64,000 bases of DNA, taken from assembly GCF_001184025.1 (NCBI RefSeq), contig NZ_BBYG01000016.1, forward strand, positions 124,001-188,000, read 5' to 3'. The first letter of the stretch is position 1. Every line of letters begins with the position of its first letter. Under the pieces are notes generated by a model. It was not told where the DNA came from, did no database searches, and saw nothing but the letters and a program-made list of their open reading frames with translations. Both the position numbers and the translations under genes were made by a program. Shown here piece by piece: positions 8,758-19,973 of this stretch. The stretch comes from Streptomyces maremycinicus (GTDB lineage Bacteria > Actinomycetota > Actinomycetes > Streptomycetales > Streptomycetaceae).

Positions 8758-9474
8758 TCACATTCCTCGTCGGGGAGGGGCGTGCGAACCCGCTCCCTGG
8801 CCGCCGGCCGCCACCTGCCGGAGATACCGGTTGGTGGCGCGCTCCTGGCCGATGGTCGTCTGGGGGCCGTGGCCGGACAGCACCACGGTCGAGTCATCGA
8901 GCGGCAGGCACACGCGGGCCAGCGACTCGAGCAGCTCGGCCATGTCGCCGCCGGGCAGGTCGGTGCGTCCGATGGAGCCGGCGAACAGCAGATCCCCGGA
9001 GAAGAAGACCGACGGGACGTCGGCCGTCTCGGGCATCCGGAAGCTCACCGACCCCTTGGTATGGCCCGGCGTGTGCGCGACGGAGAACTCCAGACCCGCC
9101 AGGTCCAGCCGGACGCCGTCGGCCAGCTCGCGGACGTCGTCCGGCTCCCCCACGGTCAGTTCGCCCATCAGCGGCATCCCGATGGACCGGCCGAGCGCCT
9201 TCTCGGGGTCGCTCATCATGTAGCGGTCCTCGGGGTGGATCCAGGCCGGCACGTCGTGCGCTCCGCACACGGGGACGACCGAGGCCACGTGGTCGATGTG
9301 GCCGTGGGTGAGGACGACGGCGACGGGCTTGAGCCGATGCTTCCTGATCGCTTCCTCGACTCCCGGGGCCGCCTGGTGGCCCGGGTCGATGATCACGCAC
9401 TCCTCACCGGCGGCGGGGGCGACGAGATAACAGTTCGTCCCCCAGGCCCCGGCGGGGAACCCGGCAATGAGCAC
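8758..9474 (-). CDS. MBL-fold metallohydrolase (glyoxalase II-like)
   Basis: A 238-residue metallo-beta-lactamase fold hydrolase of the glyoxalase II/persulfide dioxygenase-like group. The metal site is intact: LTHGHIDHVASV (HxHxDH), the HTPGHTKGSVSF block and FSGDLLFAGSIGRTD. The GTG start gives LIAGFPAGAWGTNCYLVAP, a typical beginning for the family. A longer frame reaches 9585, but its extra N-terminus looks like noise. It is followed after 13 bases by hisS, an arrangement conserved in streptomycetes. Substrate unknown; bacterial members of this type act on thioesters or related compounds. Confidence 0.88.
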   Translation of the reverse strand: MLIAGFPAGAWGTNCYLVAPAAGEECVIIDPGHQAAPGVEEAIRKHRLKPVAVVLTHGHIDHVASVVPVCGAHDVPAWIHPEDRYMMSDPEKALGRSIGMPLMGELTVGEPDDVRELADGVRLDLAGLEFSVAHTPGHTKGSVSFRMPETADVPSVFFSGDLLFAGSIGRTDLPGGDMAELLESLARVCLPLDDSTVVLSGHGPQTTIGQERATNRYLRQVAAGGQGAGSHAPPRRGM

Positions 9475-9654
9475 GATCGTCCTTCGTTTGTGTCGATACG
9501 CGTGGGCTTCTGGGCGGCTGCGCCAGTGGTCAGAGCCTACCGGCGCTGCCGATTCCTCAGCGAACCCATATACGGTACGGGGCACACGCAGGCGGTCGGC
9601 TCACAAGACGCACGCGTCCCAGTCGACGTACGAGACGCACGAGGAGAGAACCCG

Positions 9655-10470
9655 GTGGTCACCCAGGAACAGCGGAAGCGTCAGCTCGCCCGGGAGAAGT
9701 TCTTGCGGCAGCAGCAGAGGCGCACCTCCGCGCGACGCAAGGCGCGTGCCCGCAACTCGGTGATCGCGTCGGTCCTCGGCGTGATCATCATCGGCAGTGT
9801 GGCGCTGTACGCGACCGGTGTCATGAAGGACGACGACAAGGCGAACGCGAGCTCGGAGACGACGCCGTCCGCGACGCCCAGCGCCGTCAAGGACCCGTGC
9901 GAGAAGGCGGCCGCGGGCACGGTCAAGACGCAGACCTGGAAGAAGGAGCCTGCGGTCACGATCGACAAGTCGGCGAAGTACACGATGACCCTCGCGACGA
10001 CGTGCGGGGACATCGACATAGCGCTCAAGGCGAAGGCCGCCCCGCACACGGTGAACTCGTTCAGCTTCCTCGCCGGCAAGGGCTACTTCGACCACACCAA
10101 GTGCCACCGTCTCACCACCAGCGGCATCTACGTCCTCCAGTGCGGCGACCCGACGGGCAGCGGCAGCGGCGGTCCCGGCTACACCATCCCGGACGAGAAC
10201 CTGAAGGACGCCAGCCTCAAGAACAACATCTACCCGGCGGGCACGATCGCCATGGCCAACACCGGTCAGGCGCACACCGGCGGCAGCCAGTTCTTCCTCG
10301 TCTACCAGGACAGTCAGCTGCCGCCGAGCTACACGCCCTTCGGTACCGTCTCGGCCGACGGCATGAAGGTGCTGGCGAAGATCGCCGCCGCGGGCGAGAA
10401 CACGGGCGCCGGTGACGGGGCCCCGAACGCGACGGTCGTGATCGACAAGGCGACGGTCACGAAATCCTGA
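9655..10470 (+). CDS. Membrane-anchored cyclophilin-type peptidylprolyl isomerase
   Basis: A 271-residue protein, type II membrane topology. The very basic cytoplasmic N-terminus (EQRKRQLAREKFLRQQQRR) leads to one transmembrane helix (about 35-55). A Thr/Ser/Ala linker follows, then an extracytoplasmic cyclophilin domain from about residue 95. The cyclophilin signatures HTVNSF, ANTGQAHTGGSQFFLVY and YTPFGTV are present. The usual FxMIQGGD is replaced by YVLQCGD, so one site residue differs from the canonical form. The GTG start follows GAGGAG at good distance. It diverges from the hydrolase-hisS operon across a 180-base shared promoter region. It probably folds exported proteins. Confidence 0.9.
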   Translation: MVTQEQRKRQLAREKFLRQQQRRTSARRKARARNSVIASVLGVIIIGSVALYATGVMKDDDKANASSETTPSATPSAVKDPCEKAAAGTVKTQTWKKEPAVTIDKSAKYTMTLATTCGDIDIALKAKAAPHTVNSFSFLAGKGYFDHTKCHRLTTSGIYVLQCGDPTGSGSGGPGYTIPDENLKDASLKNNIYPAGTIAMANTGQAHTGGSQFFLVYQDSQLPPSYTPFGTVSADGMKVLAKIAAAGENTGAGDGAPNATVVIDKATVTKS

Positions 10471-10576
10471 CGGCGACCTGCCGACCGAGGGGCGGTCAAC
10501 TGCGCAATTTCGGTCGCGCTGGATGCGGACAGGCTGCCCGCCGGTCGCCTATGTTGGCCGTGACGAAACTGTGGAC

Positions 10577-10611
10577 GATGCCCGGGGGCGCTGAAGCCCC
10601 TCGGAGGCATC
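10577..10611 (+). promoter_or_regulatory. Leader stem-loop just upstream of the DUF349 gene
   Basis: GATGCC (10577-10582) pairs with GGCATC (10606-10611). An inner GGGGC/GCCCC stem lies inside the same hairpin. It ends about 4 bases before the GGAGGAGG ribosome-binding site and 17 bases before the GTG. It has no U-tract and is too close to the start to be a simple terminator of the upstream gene, so it may affect translation of the downstream gene. Confidence 0.45.
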
Positions 10612-10627
10612 ATGTGGAGGAGGCGCT

Positions 10628-11857
10628 GTGAGCAGCGACCCGTGGGGCCGCGTCGACGAGACGGGGACCGTGTACGTGCGTACGGCCGACGGCGAGCAGG
10701 TGGTCGGTTCCTGGCAGGCAGGCTCCCCCGAGGAGGCGCTGGCCTATTTCGAGCGCAAGTACGAGGGCCTGGTTGTCGAGATCGGCCTCCTCGAGAAGCG
10801 AGTGAAGACCACCGATCTGTCGACGAAGGACGCGCAGGTCGCGATCGACCACATCCGCGAACAGGTCGACGCGCACCACGCGGTCGGTGATCTCCAGGCG
10901 CTGCGGGACCGGCTGGACAAGCTGGTGGCGACCGTCGAGTCGCGGCGCGAGGAGCGCAAGCAGCAGCGGGCCAAGCAGTCCGACGAGGCCCGCAAGGCCA
11001 AGGAGGACCTGGTCACCGAGGCCGAGCAGCTGGCCCAGTCCGACCAGTGGCGGGCCGCCGGTGAGCGGCTGCGGTCGCTGGTGGACACCTGGAAGGGTCT
11101 GCCGCGTCTCGACCGCAAGTCGGACGACGAGCTGTGGCACCGGTTCTCGCACGCGCGTTCGGCTTTCTCCAAGCGCCGCAAGGCGCACTTCGCGCAGCTG
11201 GACGCGCAGCGCGAGGAGGCCCGCCGGACCAAGGAGCGGCTGGTCTCCGAGGCCGAGGCGCTGTCCGGTTCGTCGGACTGGGGTCCGACGGCGGCTCGCT
11301 ACCGCGAGCTGATGGCGGAGTGGAAGGCCGCGGGCCGCGCCCAGCGCGAGCACGAGGACGACCTGTGGAACCGCTTCCGCGGCGCCCAGGACGTCTTCTT
11401 CGCCGCCCGCAGCTCGGTGTTCGCCGAGCGGGACGCGGAGCAGACGGAGAACCTGAAGCTCAAGGAGGAGCTGGCCGAGGAGGCCGAGAAGCTCCTGCCG
11501 ATCGGTGATCTGAAGGCCGCGCGTGCCGCGTTCCGCTCGATCAACGAGCGGTGGGAGGCCATCGGTCACGTGCCGCGCGACGCCCGGCCGAAGGTCGAGG
11601 GCCGGATGCACGCCGTGGAGCGGGCCATGCAGGAGTCCGAGGAGGCCGAGTGGCGCCGGACGAACCCGGAGGCACGCGCGCGTGCCGCGGGTCTGACGGG
11701 TCAGCTCCAGGCCGCCGTGGACAAGCTGCGGACCCAGATCGACGCGGCCCGTGCCCAGGGCAACACCGCGAAGGCCGACAAGCTGGAGCGTGAGCTGGAG
11801 GGCCGCCAGGCCCTGCTGGACCAGGCCCTGAAGGGTCTCCAGGAGTTCGGCGGCTGA
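10628..11857 (+). CDS. DUF349 domain-containing protein
   Basis: A 409-residue cytoplasmic, highly charged, mostly helical protein with repeated DUF349 units. The repeats are recognisable by W-x-x-L/F spacing, for example DQWRAAGERLRSLVDTWKGLP, SDWGPTAARYRELMAEWKAAGR and GDLKAARAAFRSINERWEAIG. Long coiled-coil-like segments rich in Glu, Lys and Arg lie between them (residues 85-130 and 345-405). The family is widespread, and its biochemical role in streptomycetes is not known to me. The GTG start has a strong GGAGGAGG. It is convergent with rel and followed by a good terminator. Confidence 0.88.
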   Translation: MSSDPWGRVDETGTVYVRTADGEQVVGSWQAGSPEEALAYFERKYEGLVVEIGLLEKRVKTTDLSTKDAQVAIDHIREQVDAHHAVGDLQALRDRLDKLVATVESRREERKQQRAKQSDEARKAKEDLVTEAEQLAQSDQWRAAGERLRSLVDTWKGLPRLDRKSDDELWHRFSHARSAFSKRRKAHFAQLDAQREEARRTKERLVSEAEALSGSSDWGPTAARYRELMAEWKAAGRAQREHEDDLWNRFRGAQDVFFAARSSVFAERDAEQTENLKLKEELAEEAEKLLPIGDLKAARAAFRSINERWEAIGHVPRDARPKVEGRMHAVERAMQESEEAEWRRTNPEARARAAGLTGQLQAAVDKLRTQIDAARAQGNTAKADKLERELEGRQALLDQALKGLQEFGG

Positions 11858-11893
11858 TCCGGGCCCCCGGCTCCCGGCCCGCCCGGTCGACGA

Positions 11894-11926
11894 AGAGGCC
11901 CCCGTACATCGCGTACGGGGGCCTCT
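11894..11926. terminator. Bidirectional terminator between the DUF349 gene and rel
   Basis: AGAGGCCCCCGTAC (11894-11907) pairs perfectly with GTACGGGGGCCTCT (11913-11926) around ATCGC. It lies between the stops of two convergent genes, 37 bases after one and 12 bases after the other. It can serve both. Confidence 0.88.
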
Positions 11927-11937
11927 CGCGTGCTCTG

Positions 11938-14460
<2,523 letters not shown>

Positions 14461-14580
14461 GAGGACTCCTCGTGCGCGATCCGGGTCCCCGGTCAGGCTC
14501 CGGAGCACCCATCGTAGCGATCCCGGGCTCCGGGATCGCCTTCAGGCCGATGTGAGGGCCGTCTACCGGAGAAACACAAG

Positions 14581-14613
14581 GGGCGGGCCCCGGAATTCCT
14601 CCGGGGCCCGCCC
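14581..14613 (-). terminator. Terminator downstream of apt
   Basis: GGGCGGGCCCCGGA (14581-14594) pairs perfectly with TCCGGGGCCCGCCC (14600-14613) around ATTCC. It follows the apt stop by about 30 bases on the minus strand and separates the yajC-secDF-apt operon from rel. Confidence 0.82.
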
Positions 14614-14643
14614 GCTCGGGCTACGACGGTTCCACGACCGCGC

Positions 14644-15192
14644 TCAGATCGTGAGCAGTGCCTCCAGGGGCGCTCCGCCGAGGGCCGCCTCCAGGCGGGG
14701 ACGGCCGTCGAGGAAGGCCAGTTCCATCAGGACGGCGACGCCCGCGACCTGGGCGCCGGCCCGGTGGATGAGCTGGATCGCCGCCTCGGCGGTGCCGCCG
14801 GTGGCGAGGACGTCGTCGACGATCAGCACACGGTCGTCGGCGGACAGGTCCTCGGCGTGCACCTCGATCTCGGCCGAGCCGTACTCCAGGTCGTAGGCCT
14901 GGCCGAGGGTGGCTCCGGGGAGCTTGCCCGCCTTGCGGACGGGGATGAAGCCGAGGCCGGCCCGGACGGCGACCGGGGCGCCCAGGATGAAGCCCCGGGC
15001 CTCCAGTCCGACGACCTTGGTGGCGCCGGTGCGCTCCGCGATCGCGGCGAACGTGTCGGTGAGCGCGGTGAACGCCACCGGGTCCGCCAGGAGCGGGGTG
15101 ATGTCCTTGAACACCACTCCCGGCTCCGGGTGGTCGGCCACGTCACGGATGCGGCTGTGCAGCAGCGCCGTGATGTCGGTGAGCTCGGTCAT
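14644..15192 (-). CDS. apt: Adenine phosphoribosyltransferase
   Basis: A 182-residue enzyme that makes AMP from adenine and PRPP (purine salvage). The PRPP-binding loop is present as VLIVDDVLATGGTAEAA, and the family block GLEARGFILGAPVA lies upstream of it. Its ATG overlaps the secF stop by 4 bases (ATGA). The order secD-secF-apt-rel is conserved in actinobacteria and links purine salvage physically to the stringent-response gene, although a terminator stands between apt and rel here. Confidence 0.96.
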   Translation of the reverse strand: MTELTDITALLHSRIRDVADHPEPGVVFKDITPLLADPVAFTALTDTFAAIAERTGATKVVGLEARGFILGAPVAVRAGLGFIPVRKAGKLPGATLGQAYDLEYGSAEIEVHAEDLSADDRVLIVDDVLATGGTAEAAIQLIHRAGAQVAGVAVLMELAFLDGRPRLEAALGGAPLEALLTI

Positions 15193-16301
15193 CGGCGCTT
15201 CCCCGACGGACGGCCGCGGCCCCGGCCCCGGGACGCGGGCTGGTGGCGCGGTCCGACGACCGCGGCTTCGGCGTCCTCCGGCTCGTCGCGGTGGACGTCG
15301 TCGCCGCGGTGCTGCGCGGGCGCCTCCTCGGACGCCGCCTGGGCACGCTTGGCCAGGACCCGCTTCTTCAGCGCCTTGATCTGCGGCTCGCGCTCCTTGA
15401 GGTCGGCGACGAGCGGCGTGGCGATGAAGATCGACGAGTACGCGCCGGCCGCGAGGCCGACGAACAGCGACAGCGAGATGTCGTTGAGCGTGCCCGCGCC
15501 GAGGAAGCCACCGCCGATGAACAGCAGGCCCGCCACCGGCAGCAGCGCGACGACCGTGGTGTTGATGGAGCGGACCAGGGTGCCGTTGATCGACCGGTTG
15601 GCGATCTCGCTGTAGGTGAACCGGGTCTGCTTGGTGAGGTCCTTCGTCTGTTCCTTCAGGGAGTCGAAGACGACCACCGTGTCGTACAGCGAGTAACCGA
15701 GGATCGTCAGCAGACCGATCACCGTGCCGGGCGTCACCTCGAAGCCGACGAGGGCGTAGATGCCGACCGTGATGGTGATGTCGTGGATCAGGGCGACGAG
15801 GGCCGCGATGGCCATGCGCCACTCGAAGGCGATCGCCAGATAGATCACGACCAGGACCATGAAGATCGCCAGGCCCTGCCAGGCCTTGCTGGCGATCTGG
15901 TCGCCCCAGCTGGGACCGACCAGCTCGGCGGTGATCGTCTCCGGGTCGACCTTGAAGTCGTCGGCCAGCTCGCTCTTGATCTCGTTGGACTGCTTGATGT
16001 CCATGCCGGCGATCTGGATGCGCAGCGTGCCGTTGCCCAGCTTCTGCACGACCGCGTCGTGGCCGGACGCGTCCTTGGCGTAGTCCTCGGCCTGGGAGAC
16101 GGAGACGCTCGTCTTCTCGGTGGTGAAGACGGCGCCGCCCTGGAAGTCGATGCCCATGTTCAGGCCGCGCACCGCCAGGCCGACGATGGCCGTGATGGTG
16201 ATCAGGATCGAGATGCTGTACCAGAGCTTGCGGTGGCCGATGAAGTCGTAGCTGATCTCGCCACGGTGCAGCCGGGCGCCGAGGTTACCGAGTTTCGACA
16301 T
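15189..16301 (-). CDS. secF: Protein translocase subunit SecF
   Basis: A 370-residue RND-like SecF, partner of SecD in the proton-motive-force-dependent late step of Sec export. It has an N-terminal transmembrane helix, the extracytoplasmic domain beginning MGIDFQGGAVF, and five further helices. The motif GYSLYDTVVVFDSLKE is the SecF hallmark. The C-terminal tail (from about 300) is a charged extension rich in Ala, Glu, Arg and Gly that is not part of the core fold. The secD stop is 3 bases upstream, so SecD and SecF are made together. Confidence 0.96.
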   Translation of the reverse strand: MSKLGNLGARLHRGEISYDFIGHRKLWYSISILITITAIVGLAVRGLNMGIDFQGGAVFTTEKTSVSVSQAEDYAKDASGHDAVVQKLGNGTLRIQIAGMDIKQSNEIKSELADDFKVDPETITAELVGPSWGDQIASKAWQGLAIFMVLVVIYLAIAFEWRMAIAALVALIHDITITVGIYALVGFEVTPGTVIGLLTILGYSLYDTVVVFDSLKEQTKDLTKQTRFTYSEIANRSINGTLVRSINTTVVALLPVAGLLFIGGGFLGAGTLNDISLSLFVGLAAGAYSSIFIATPLVADLKEREPQIKALKKRVLAKRAQAASEEAPAQHRGDDVHRDEPEDAEAAVVGPRHQPASRGRGRGRPSGKRR

Positions 16302-16304
16302 CGC

Positions 16305-18083
16305 TCAGGCCTCCTTCGTCTCGACGGGGCCGGCGGCGGGACCGCCGGGACGGCGGGTGCGGCGCAGCGGGGGCTGGGCACCCAGGCTCTTCGGGTCGAG
16401 GCCGGACCACTTGTGGCCGTTCGCGAAGAACTTCCGCCGAGCGATGAGCGTCATCAGCGGCTTGGTGAAGAAGAAGACCACGACCACGTCCAGGACGGTG
16501 GTCAGGCCCAGCGTGAAGGCGAAGCCCTGGACCTTGCCGACCGTGACGATGAAGAGCACGGCGGCGGCGAGGAACGACACGAAGTCGGAGACCAGGATGG
16601 TGCGCCGGGCACGCGGCCAGGCCCGCTCCACGGCGGGGCGCAGGGTACGGCCCTCGCGGATCTCGTCCCGGACGCGTTCGAAGTACACGATGAACGAGTC
16701 CGCCGTGATGCCGATGGCGACGATGGCTCCACAGACGGCGGGCAGGTTCAGCGCGAAGCCGATGGCCGGGCCGAGCAGCGCCATGAGCACGTAGGTGAGG
16801 GCCGCGGAGACCAGCAGCGAGGCGAGCGCGACGAGCGCCAGGCCGCGGTAGTAGGCCACCAGGTAGATCACGACCAGCAGGAGGCCGATGGCACCGGCCA
16901 GCAGACCGGCGTGCAGCTGGTCACCGCCGAGCGCCGCGGTCACCGTGGTCACGCTCTGCTCCTGGAAGGAGAGCGGGAGCGCACCGTAGGACAGCATGTT
17001 GGCGAGGCCCTGGGCCTCCTCCTGCGTGAAGCTGCCCGAGATCTGGGCCTGGCCGCCGGTGATGGAGGAGCTCACGTACGGGCTGGAGACGACGTTGCCG
17101 TCGAGCACGATGCCGAACTCGTTCTGCGGCTGGGTGTTCTGCGCGAGCTGGCCGGTGATCGTGGCGAACTTCTTGGCGCCGGACTTGTTGAAGTCCATGG
17201 TGACCTGCCAGCCGGCGGCGGTCTGCGTGTCGTAGACCGCCTGGGCCTTGTCGACCTCGGTGCCGTCGACGGCGGCCGGGCCGAGCAGGTACTTGTACCA
17301 GACCTTGTCGATCTCACCGCAGGCCACGGTCGTGTCCTCGGGCTTGACGCCCTCGCCGGCCTTGGCCCGGACGGACTCCTTCGAGCAGTCCAGGGCGGCG
17401 TACTTGGCCTGGAGCGCGGCGTCGTCCGCGGTGACGGCGCCGCCGCTCGCGGAGGCCGACGGGCTGGCGGAGGAGCTCGCCCCGGCGTCGGCGGAGGCCG
17501 AAGGGGTGGCGTCGGCCTTCAGCCCGTCGGTGACGGCGCGGCCCTGCGAGGTGGCGGAGGCCGAGGGGGAGGACGAGGAGGTCGCCTTCTCACCGGTGCC
17601 GGAGGCACTCGCCGAGGGGCTCGGCGAGGCGCTGGACGAGCCGCTCGCGGACGCGCTCGGCGAGGCGGTGACGGCGGCGCCGGTGGCCTCCTGGGCCAGG
17701 ACCGGACGGAAGTACAGCTTGGCGGTGGTGCCGACCTGCTCCCGGGCCTTCTCCGAGTTGGTGCCCTTGGGGATGTTCACGATGATGTTGCGACTGCCCT
17801 GGGTCTGCACCTCCGCCTCGGAGACGCCCAGCCCGTTGACACGGCGGTTCATGATCTCGACCGCGGTGTCCATGTTGGCCTTGTTGATCGCTGAGCCCTG
17901 GTCCGACTTCGCCTCCAGCGTGATGCTGGTACCGCCGGCGAGGTCGATGCCCAGACGCGGAGTGGTGTGACCGGAGGCGAACATGCCTGCGGTGAGCCCC
18001 ACGATGGCGATCAGGATCAGGGCCAGCGAGCGCCCTGGCTTGCTCTGGGCACTCGCGCTCCGGCCCTTCTTAGGTGCTGCCAC
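16305..18083 (-). CDS. secD: Protein translocase subunit SecD
   Basis: A 592-residue SecD. It has one N-terminal helix (about 20-38), then LGIDLAGGTSITLEA (the family D1 motif), a large extracytoplasmic domain, and the C-terminal RND-like helices with GAIVAIGITADSFIVYFERVRDE. Residues 137-216 are an unusual Ser/Ala-rich, partly repeated low-complexity segment inserted in the extracytoplasmic domain. The GTG start (AAPKKGRSASAQ) is preferred over an ATG 10 codons upstream. It lies 134 bases downstream of yajC and 3 bases upstream of secF. Confidence 0.95.
   Translation of the reverse strand: MAAPKKGRSASAQSKPGRSLALILIAIVGLTAGMFASGHTTPRLGIDLAGGTSITLEAKSDQGSAINKANMDTAVEIMNRRVNGLGVSEAEVQTQGSRNIIVNIPKGTNSEKAREQVGTTAKLYFRPVLAQEATGAAVTASPSASASGSSSASPSPSASASGTGEKATSSSSPSASATSQGRAVTDGLKADATPSASADAGASSSASPSASASGGAVTADDAALQAKYAALDCSKESVRAKAGEGVKPEDTTVACGEIDKVWYKYLLGPAAVDGTEVDKAQAVYDTQTAAGWQVTMDFNKSGAKKFATITGQLAQNTQPQNEFGIVLDGNVVSSPYVSSSITGGQAQISGSFTQEEAQGLANMLSYGALPLSFQEQSVTTVTAALGGDQLHAGLLAGAIGLLLVVIYLVAYYRGLALVALASLLVSAALTYVLMALLGPAIGFALNLPAVCGAIVAIGITADSFIVYFERVRDEIREGRTLRPAVERAWPRARRTILVSDFVSFLAAAVLFIVTVGKVQGFAFTLGLTTVLDVVVVFFFTKPLMTLIARRKFFANGHKWSGLDPKSLGAQPPLRRTRRPGGPAAGPVETKEA
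17436..17675 (-). repeat. Ser/Ala-rich low-complexity segment coded within secD
   Basis: These roughly 80 codons encode SecD residues 137-216, where SPSASASG-, SASPSPSAS- and TPSASADAG-type runs recur. The DNA is therefore internally repetitive in GCC/TCG/TCC codons and prone to length change. Secreted Streptomyces proteins often have such linkers. Here it separates the first part of the extracytoplasmic domain from the CxxE-containing part that follows. Confidence 0.7.
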
Positions 18084-18217
18084 CTTCTCGTACTCCCTCT
18101 CGGGCCGCCTCACGCCGGGTCAGCGCGGCGGCGGCCATGACATGGTGTCGGGATCCCCTGGCGAGATGCGCGCGCCCCGGCGCGGACGGGTGGGACCCGT
18201 GCGCGCCGGGGACGTGG

Positions 18218-18730
18218 CTACTTCTTCGCGTCGGAGTCGCCGTCGGTCTTCTTCGGCTCTTCGGCGGTCTCGGCCTGCTCGTCGGCGGCCTTCTCCTGCG
18301 TCTCGTCGGTCGCGTCCTTCTTGCCGAGGTCGACGGACTTGTCGTCGGAGGCGGCAGCTTCGTCGACGGTGTCGTCGCTCTCGGCGGACCCGGTGAGGGA
18401 GGAGGCGTCGTCCGGGACGACGTCGGAGTCGGACTTCAGGTCGTGCTCGATGCCGTGGACGATGCGGTTGTACTCGTCGTCGGTCAGGACGGCACCGATG
18501 GAGTTCTTCGCGAAGAGCAGGTCGACGCCCGGACCGGCGTCGAGGAGGACCGTGTCCTCGTTGACCTCCTTCACCGTCGCGTACATGCCCCCGATGGTGC
18601 GGACACCACTGCCGGGCTGCATGTCGTTTCGCATGGCGGCGGCCTGCTGCTGCTTCTTCTTGGCCGACCGGGTCATCAGGAACATGGCCCCGATGAGCAC
18701 GATGAACGGGAGGAGGGTCACAGGACTCAC
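18218..18730 (-). CDS. yajC: Preprotein translocase subunit YajC
   Basis: A 170-residue YajC, the small Sec accessory subunit. The N-terminal helix LLPFIVLIGAMFLMTRSAKKKQQ is typical. The YajC core MQPGSGVRTIGGMYATV follows. The last 70 residues are a strongly acidic, Asp/Glu/Ala-rich tail, which is longer than in enterobacteria but usual for streptomycetes. The GTG start gives SPVTLLP. It opens the yajC-secD-secF-apt operon; ruvB ends 175 bases upstream. Confidence 0.93.
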   Translation of the reverse strand: MSPVTLLPFIVLIGAMFLMTRSAKKKQQQAAAMRNDMQPGSGVRTIGGMYATVKEVNEDTVLLDAGPGVDLLFAKNSIGAVLTDDEYNRIVHGIEHDLKSDSDVVPDDASSLTGSAESDDTVDEAAASDDKSVDLGKKDATDETQEKAADEQAETAEEPKKTDGDSDAKK

Positions 18731-18905
18731 GGGACGGACTTCCTTCGGACGACCGCGATGGTGGAGCGGCCTGTTGGATGGGGGTTGTGTGCTGCCGACA
18801 ACGGCGGCATCGGCGGAGTCTAAGCGAGTCCGCGCGCATGGAACAACGCTCAGCATGGCACCTGGGTTCCTGACCCGGCCAACACCTCCGCCGCGGCCCT
18901 CGGCG

Positions 18906-19964
18906 TCACGCCCCGAACAGGTCCTGTTGTCCACTTCCCTGAGCCGGGGTGAGACCGAGATGCGCCCACGCGGCCGGGGTGGCCACCCGGCCTCGCGGGG
19001 TACGGGCCAGCAGGCCCTCCCTCACCAGGAAGGGCTCGGCGACCTCCTCCACGGTCTCACGCTCCTCCCCCACCGCCACGGCGAGCGTGGACAGGCCCAC
19101 CGGGCCGCCGCCGAACAGCTTGAGCAGGGCCTCCAGGACCCCGCGGTCGAGACGGTCCAGGCCGCGGCCGTCCACCTCGTAGACCTTCAGGGCGGCCTCG
19201 GCGATCTCGCGGGTGATCCTTCCGTCCGCCTTGACCTGCGCGTAGTCACGGACGCGGCGCAGCAGACGGTTGGCGATGCGGGGGGTGCCGCGGGAGCGGC
19301 CGGCGATCTCGGCGGCCCCCGCGGTGTCGATCTCCACGTCGAGGAGGTCCGCCGAGCGGTGGATGACGCGCTGGAGTTCCGCGGGTTCGTAGAACTCCAT
19401 GTGCGCCGTGAATCCGAAGCGGTCGCGCAGCGGGGGCGGCAGCAGGCCCGCGCGCGTGGTGGCGCCGACCAGTGTGAACGGGGGCAGCTCGAGCGGGATG
19501 GCGGTGGCGCCGGGGCCCTTGCCGACGATGACGTCGACGCGGAAGTCCTCCATCGCCATGTAGAGCATCTCCTCGGCGGGCCGCGACATGCGGTGGATCT
19601 CGTCGAGGAAGAGGACCTCGCCCTCCTGGAGGGAGGAGAGGATCGCCGCGAGATCGCCCGCGTGCTGGATGGCGGGGCCGCTGGTGATCCGGATCGGGGC
19701 GCCCATCTCGGCGGCGATGATCATCGAGAGGGTGGTCTTGCCCAGGCCGGGGGCGCCGGAGAGCAGCACGTGGTCGGCGGTGGCGCCGCGCGCGCGGGCG
19801 GCGCGCAGCACGAGGTCGAGCTGTTCGCGGACCTTCTCCTGGCCGATGAACTCACCCAGGTCCTTGGGGCGCAGCGCGGCCTCGACGGCCTGGTCCTCGC
19901 GGTCGGCGACCGAGCCGACCAACCGCTCCGGGGCGGTCTCTTCGGTCGTGTCGTCCCAGTTCAC
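18906..19964 (-). CDS. ruvB: Holliday junction branch migration helicase RuvB
   Basis: A 352-residue AAA+ motor of the RuvAB complex. The N-terminus contains ALRPKDLGEFIGQEKV. Walker A is GAPGLGKTT and Walker B is LFLDEIHRMSRPAEE, followed by GATTRAGLLPPPLRDRFG and the C-terminal winged-helix domain with PFLVREGLLARTPRGRVAT. Length and motifs are normal. It begins 9 bases after ruvA in the ruvC-ruvA-ruvB operon. Confidence 0.98.
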   Translation of the reverse strand: MNWDDTTEETAPERLVGSVADREDQAVEAALRPKDLGEFIGQEKVREQLDLVLRAARARGATADHVLLSGAPGLGKTTLSMIIAAEMGAPIRITSGPAIQHAGDLAAILSSLQEGEVLFLDEIHRMSRPAEEMLYMAMEDFRVDVIVGKGPGATAIPLELPPFTLVGATTRAGLLPPPLRDRFGFTAHMEFYEPAELQRVIHRSADLLDVEIDTAGAAEIAGRSRGTPRIANRLLRRVRDYAQVKADGRITREIAEAALKVYEVDGRGLDRLDRGVLEALLKLFGGGPVGLSTLAVAVGEERETVEEVAEPFLVREGLLARTPRGRVATPAAWAHLGLTPAQGSGQQDLFGA

Positions 19965-19973
19965 TGACGTCTC

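Noticed and set aside
14461..14508. Longer relA start at 14508 (ATG)
   Set aside because: TTG at 14460 has GAGGAG at good spacing and gives the usual PDEAQ beginning. The ATG is kept only as an alternative.
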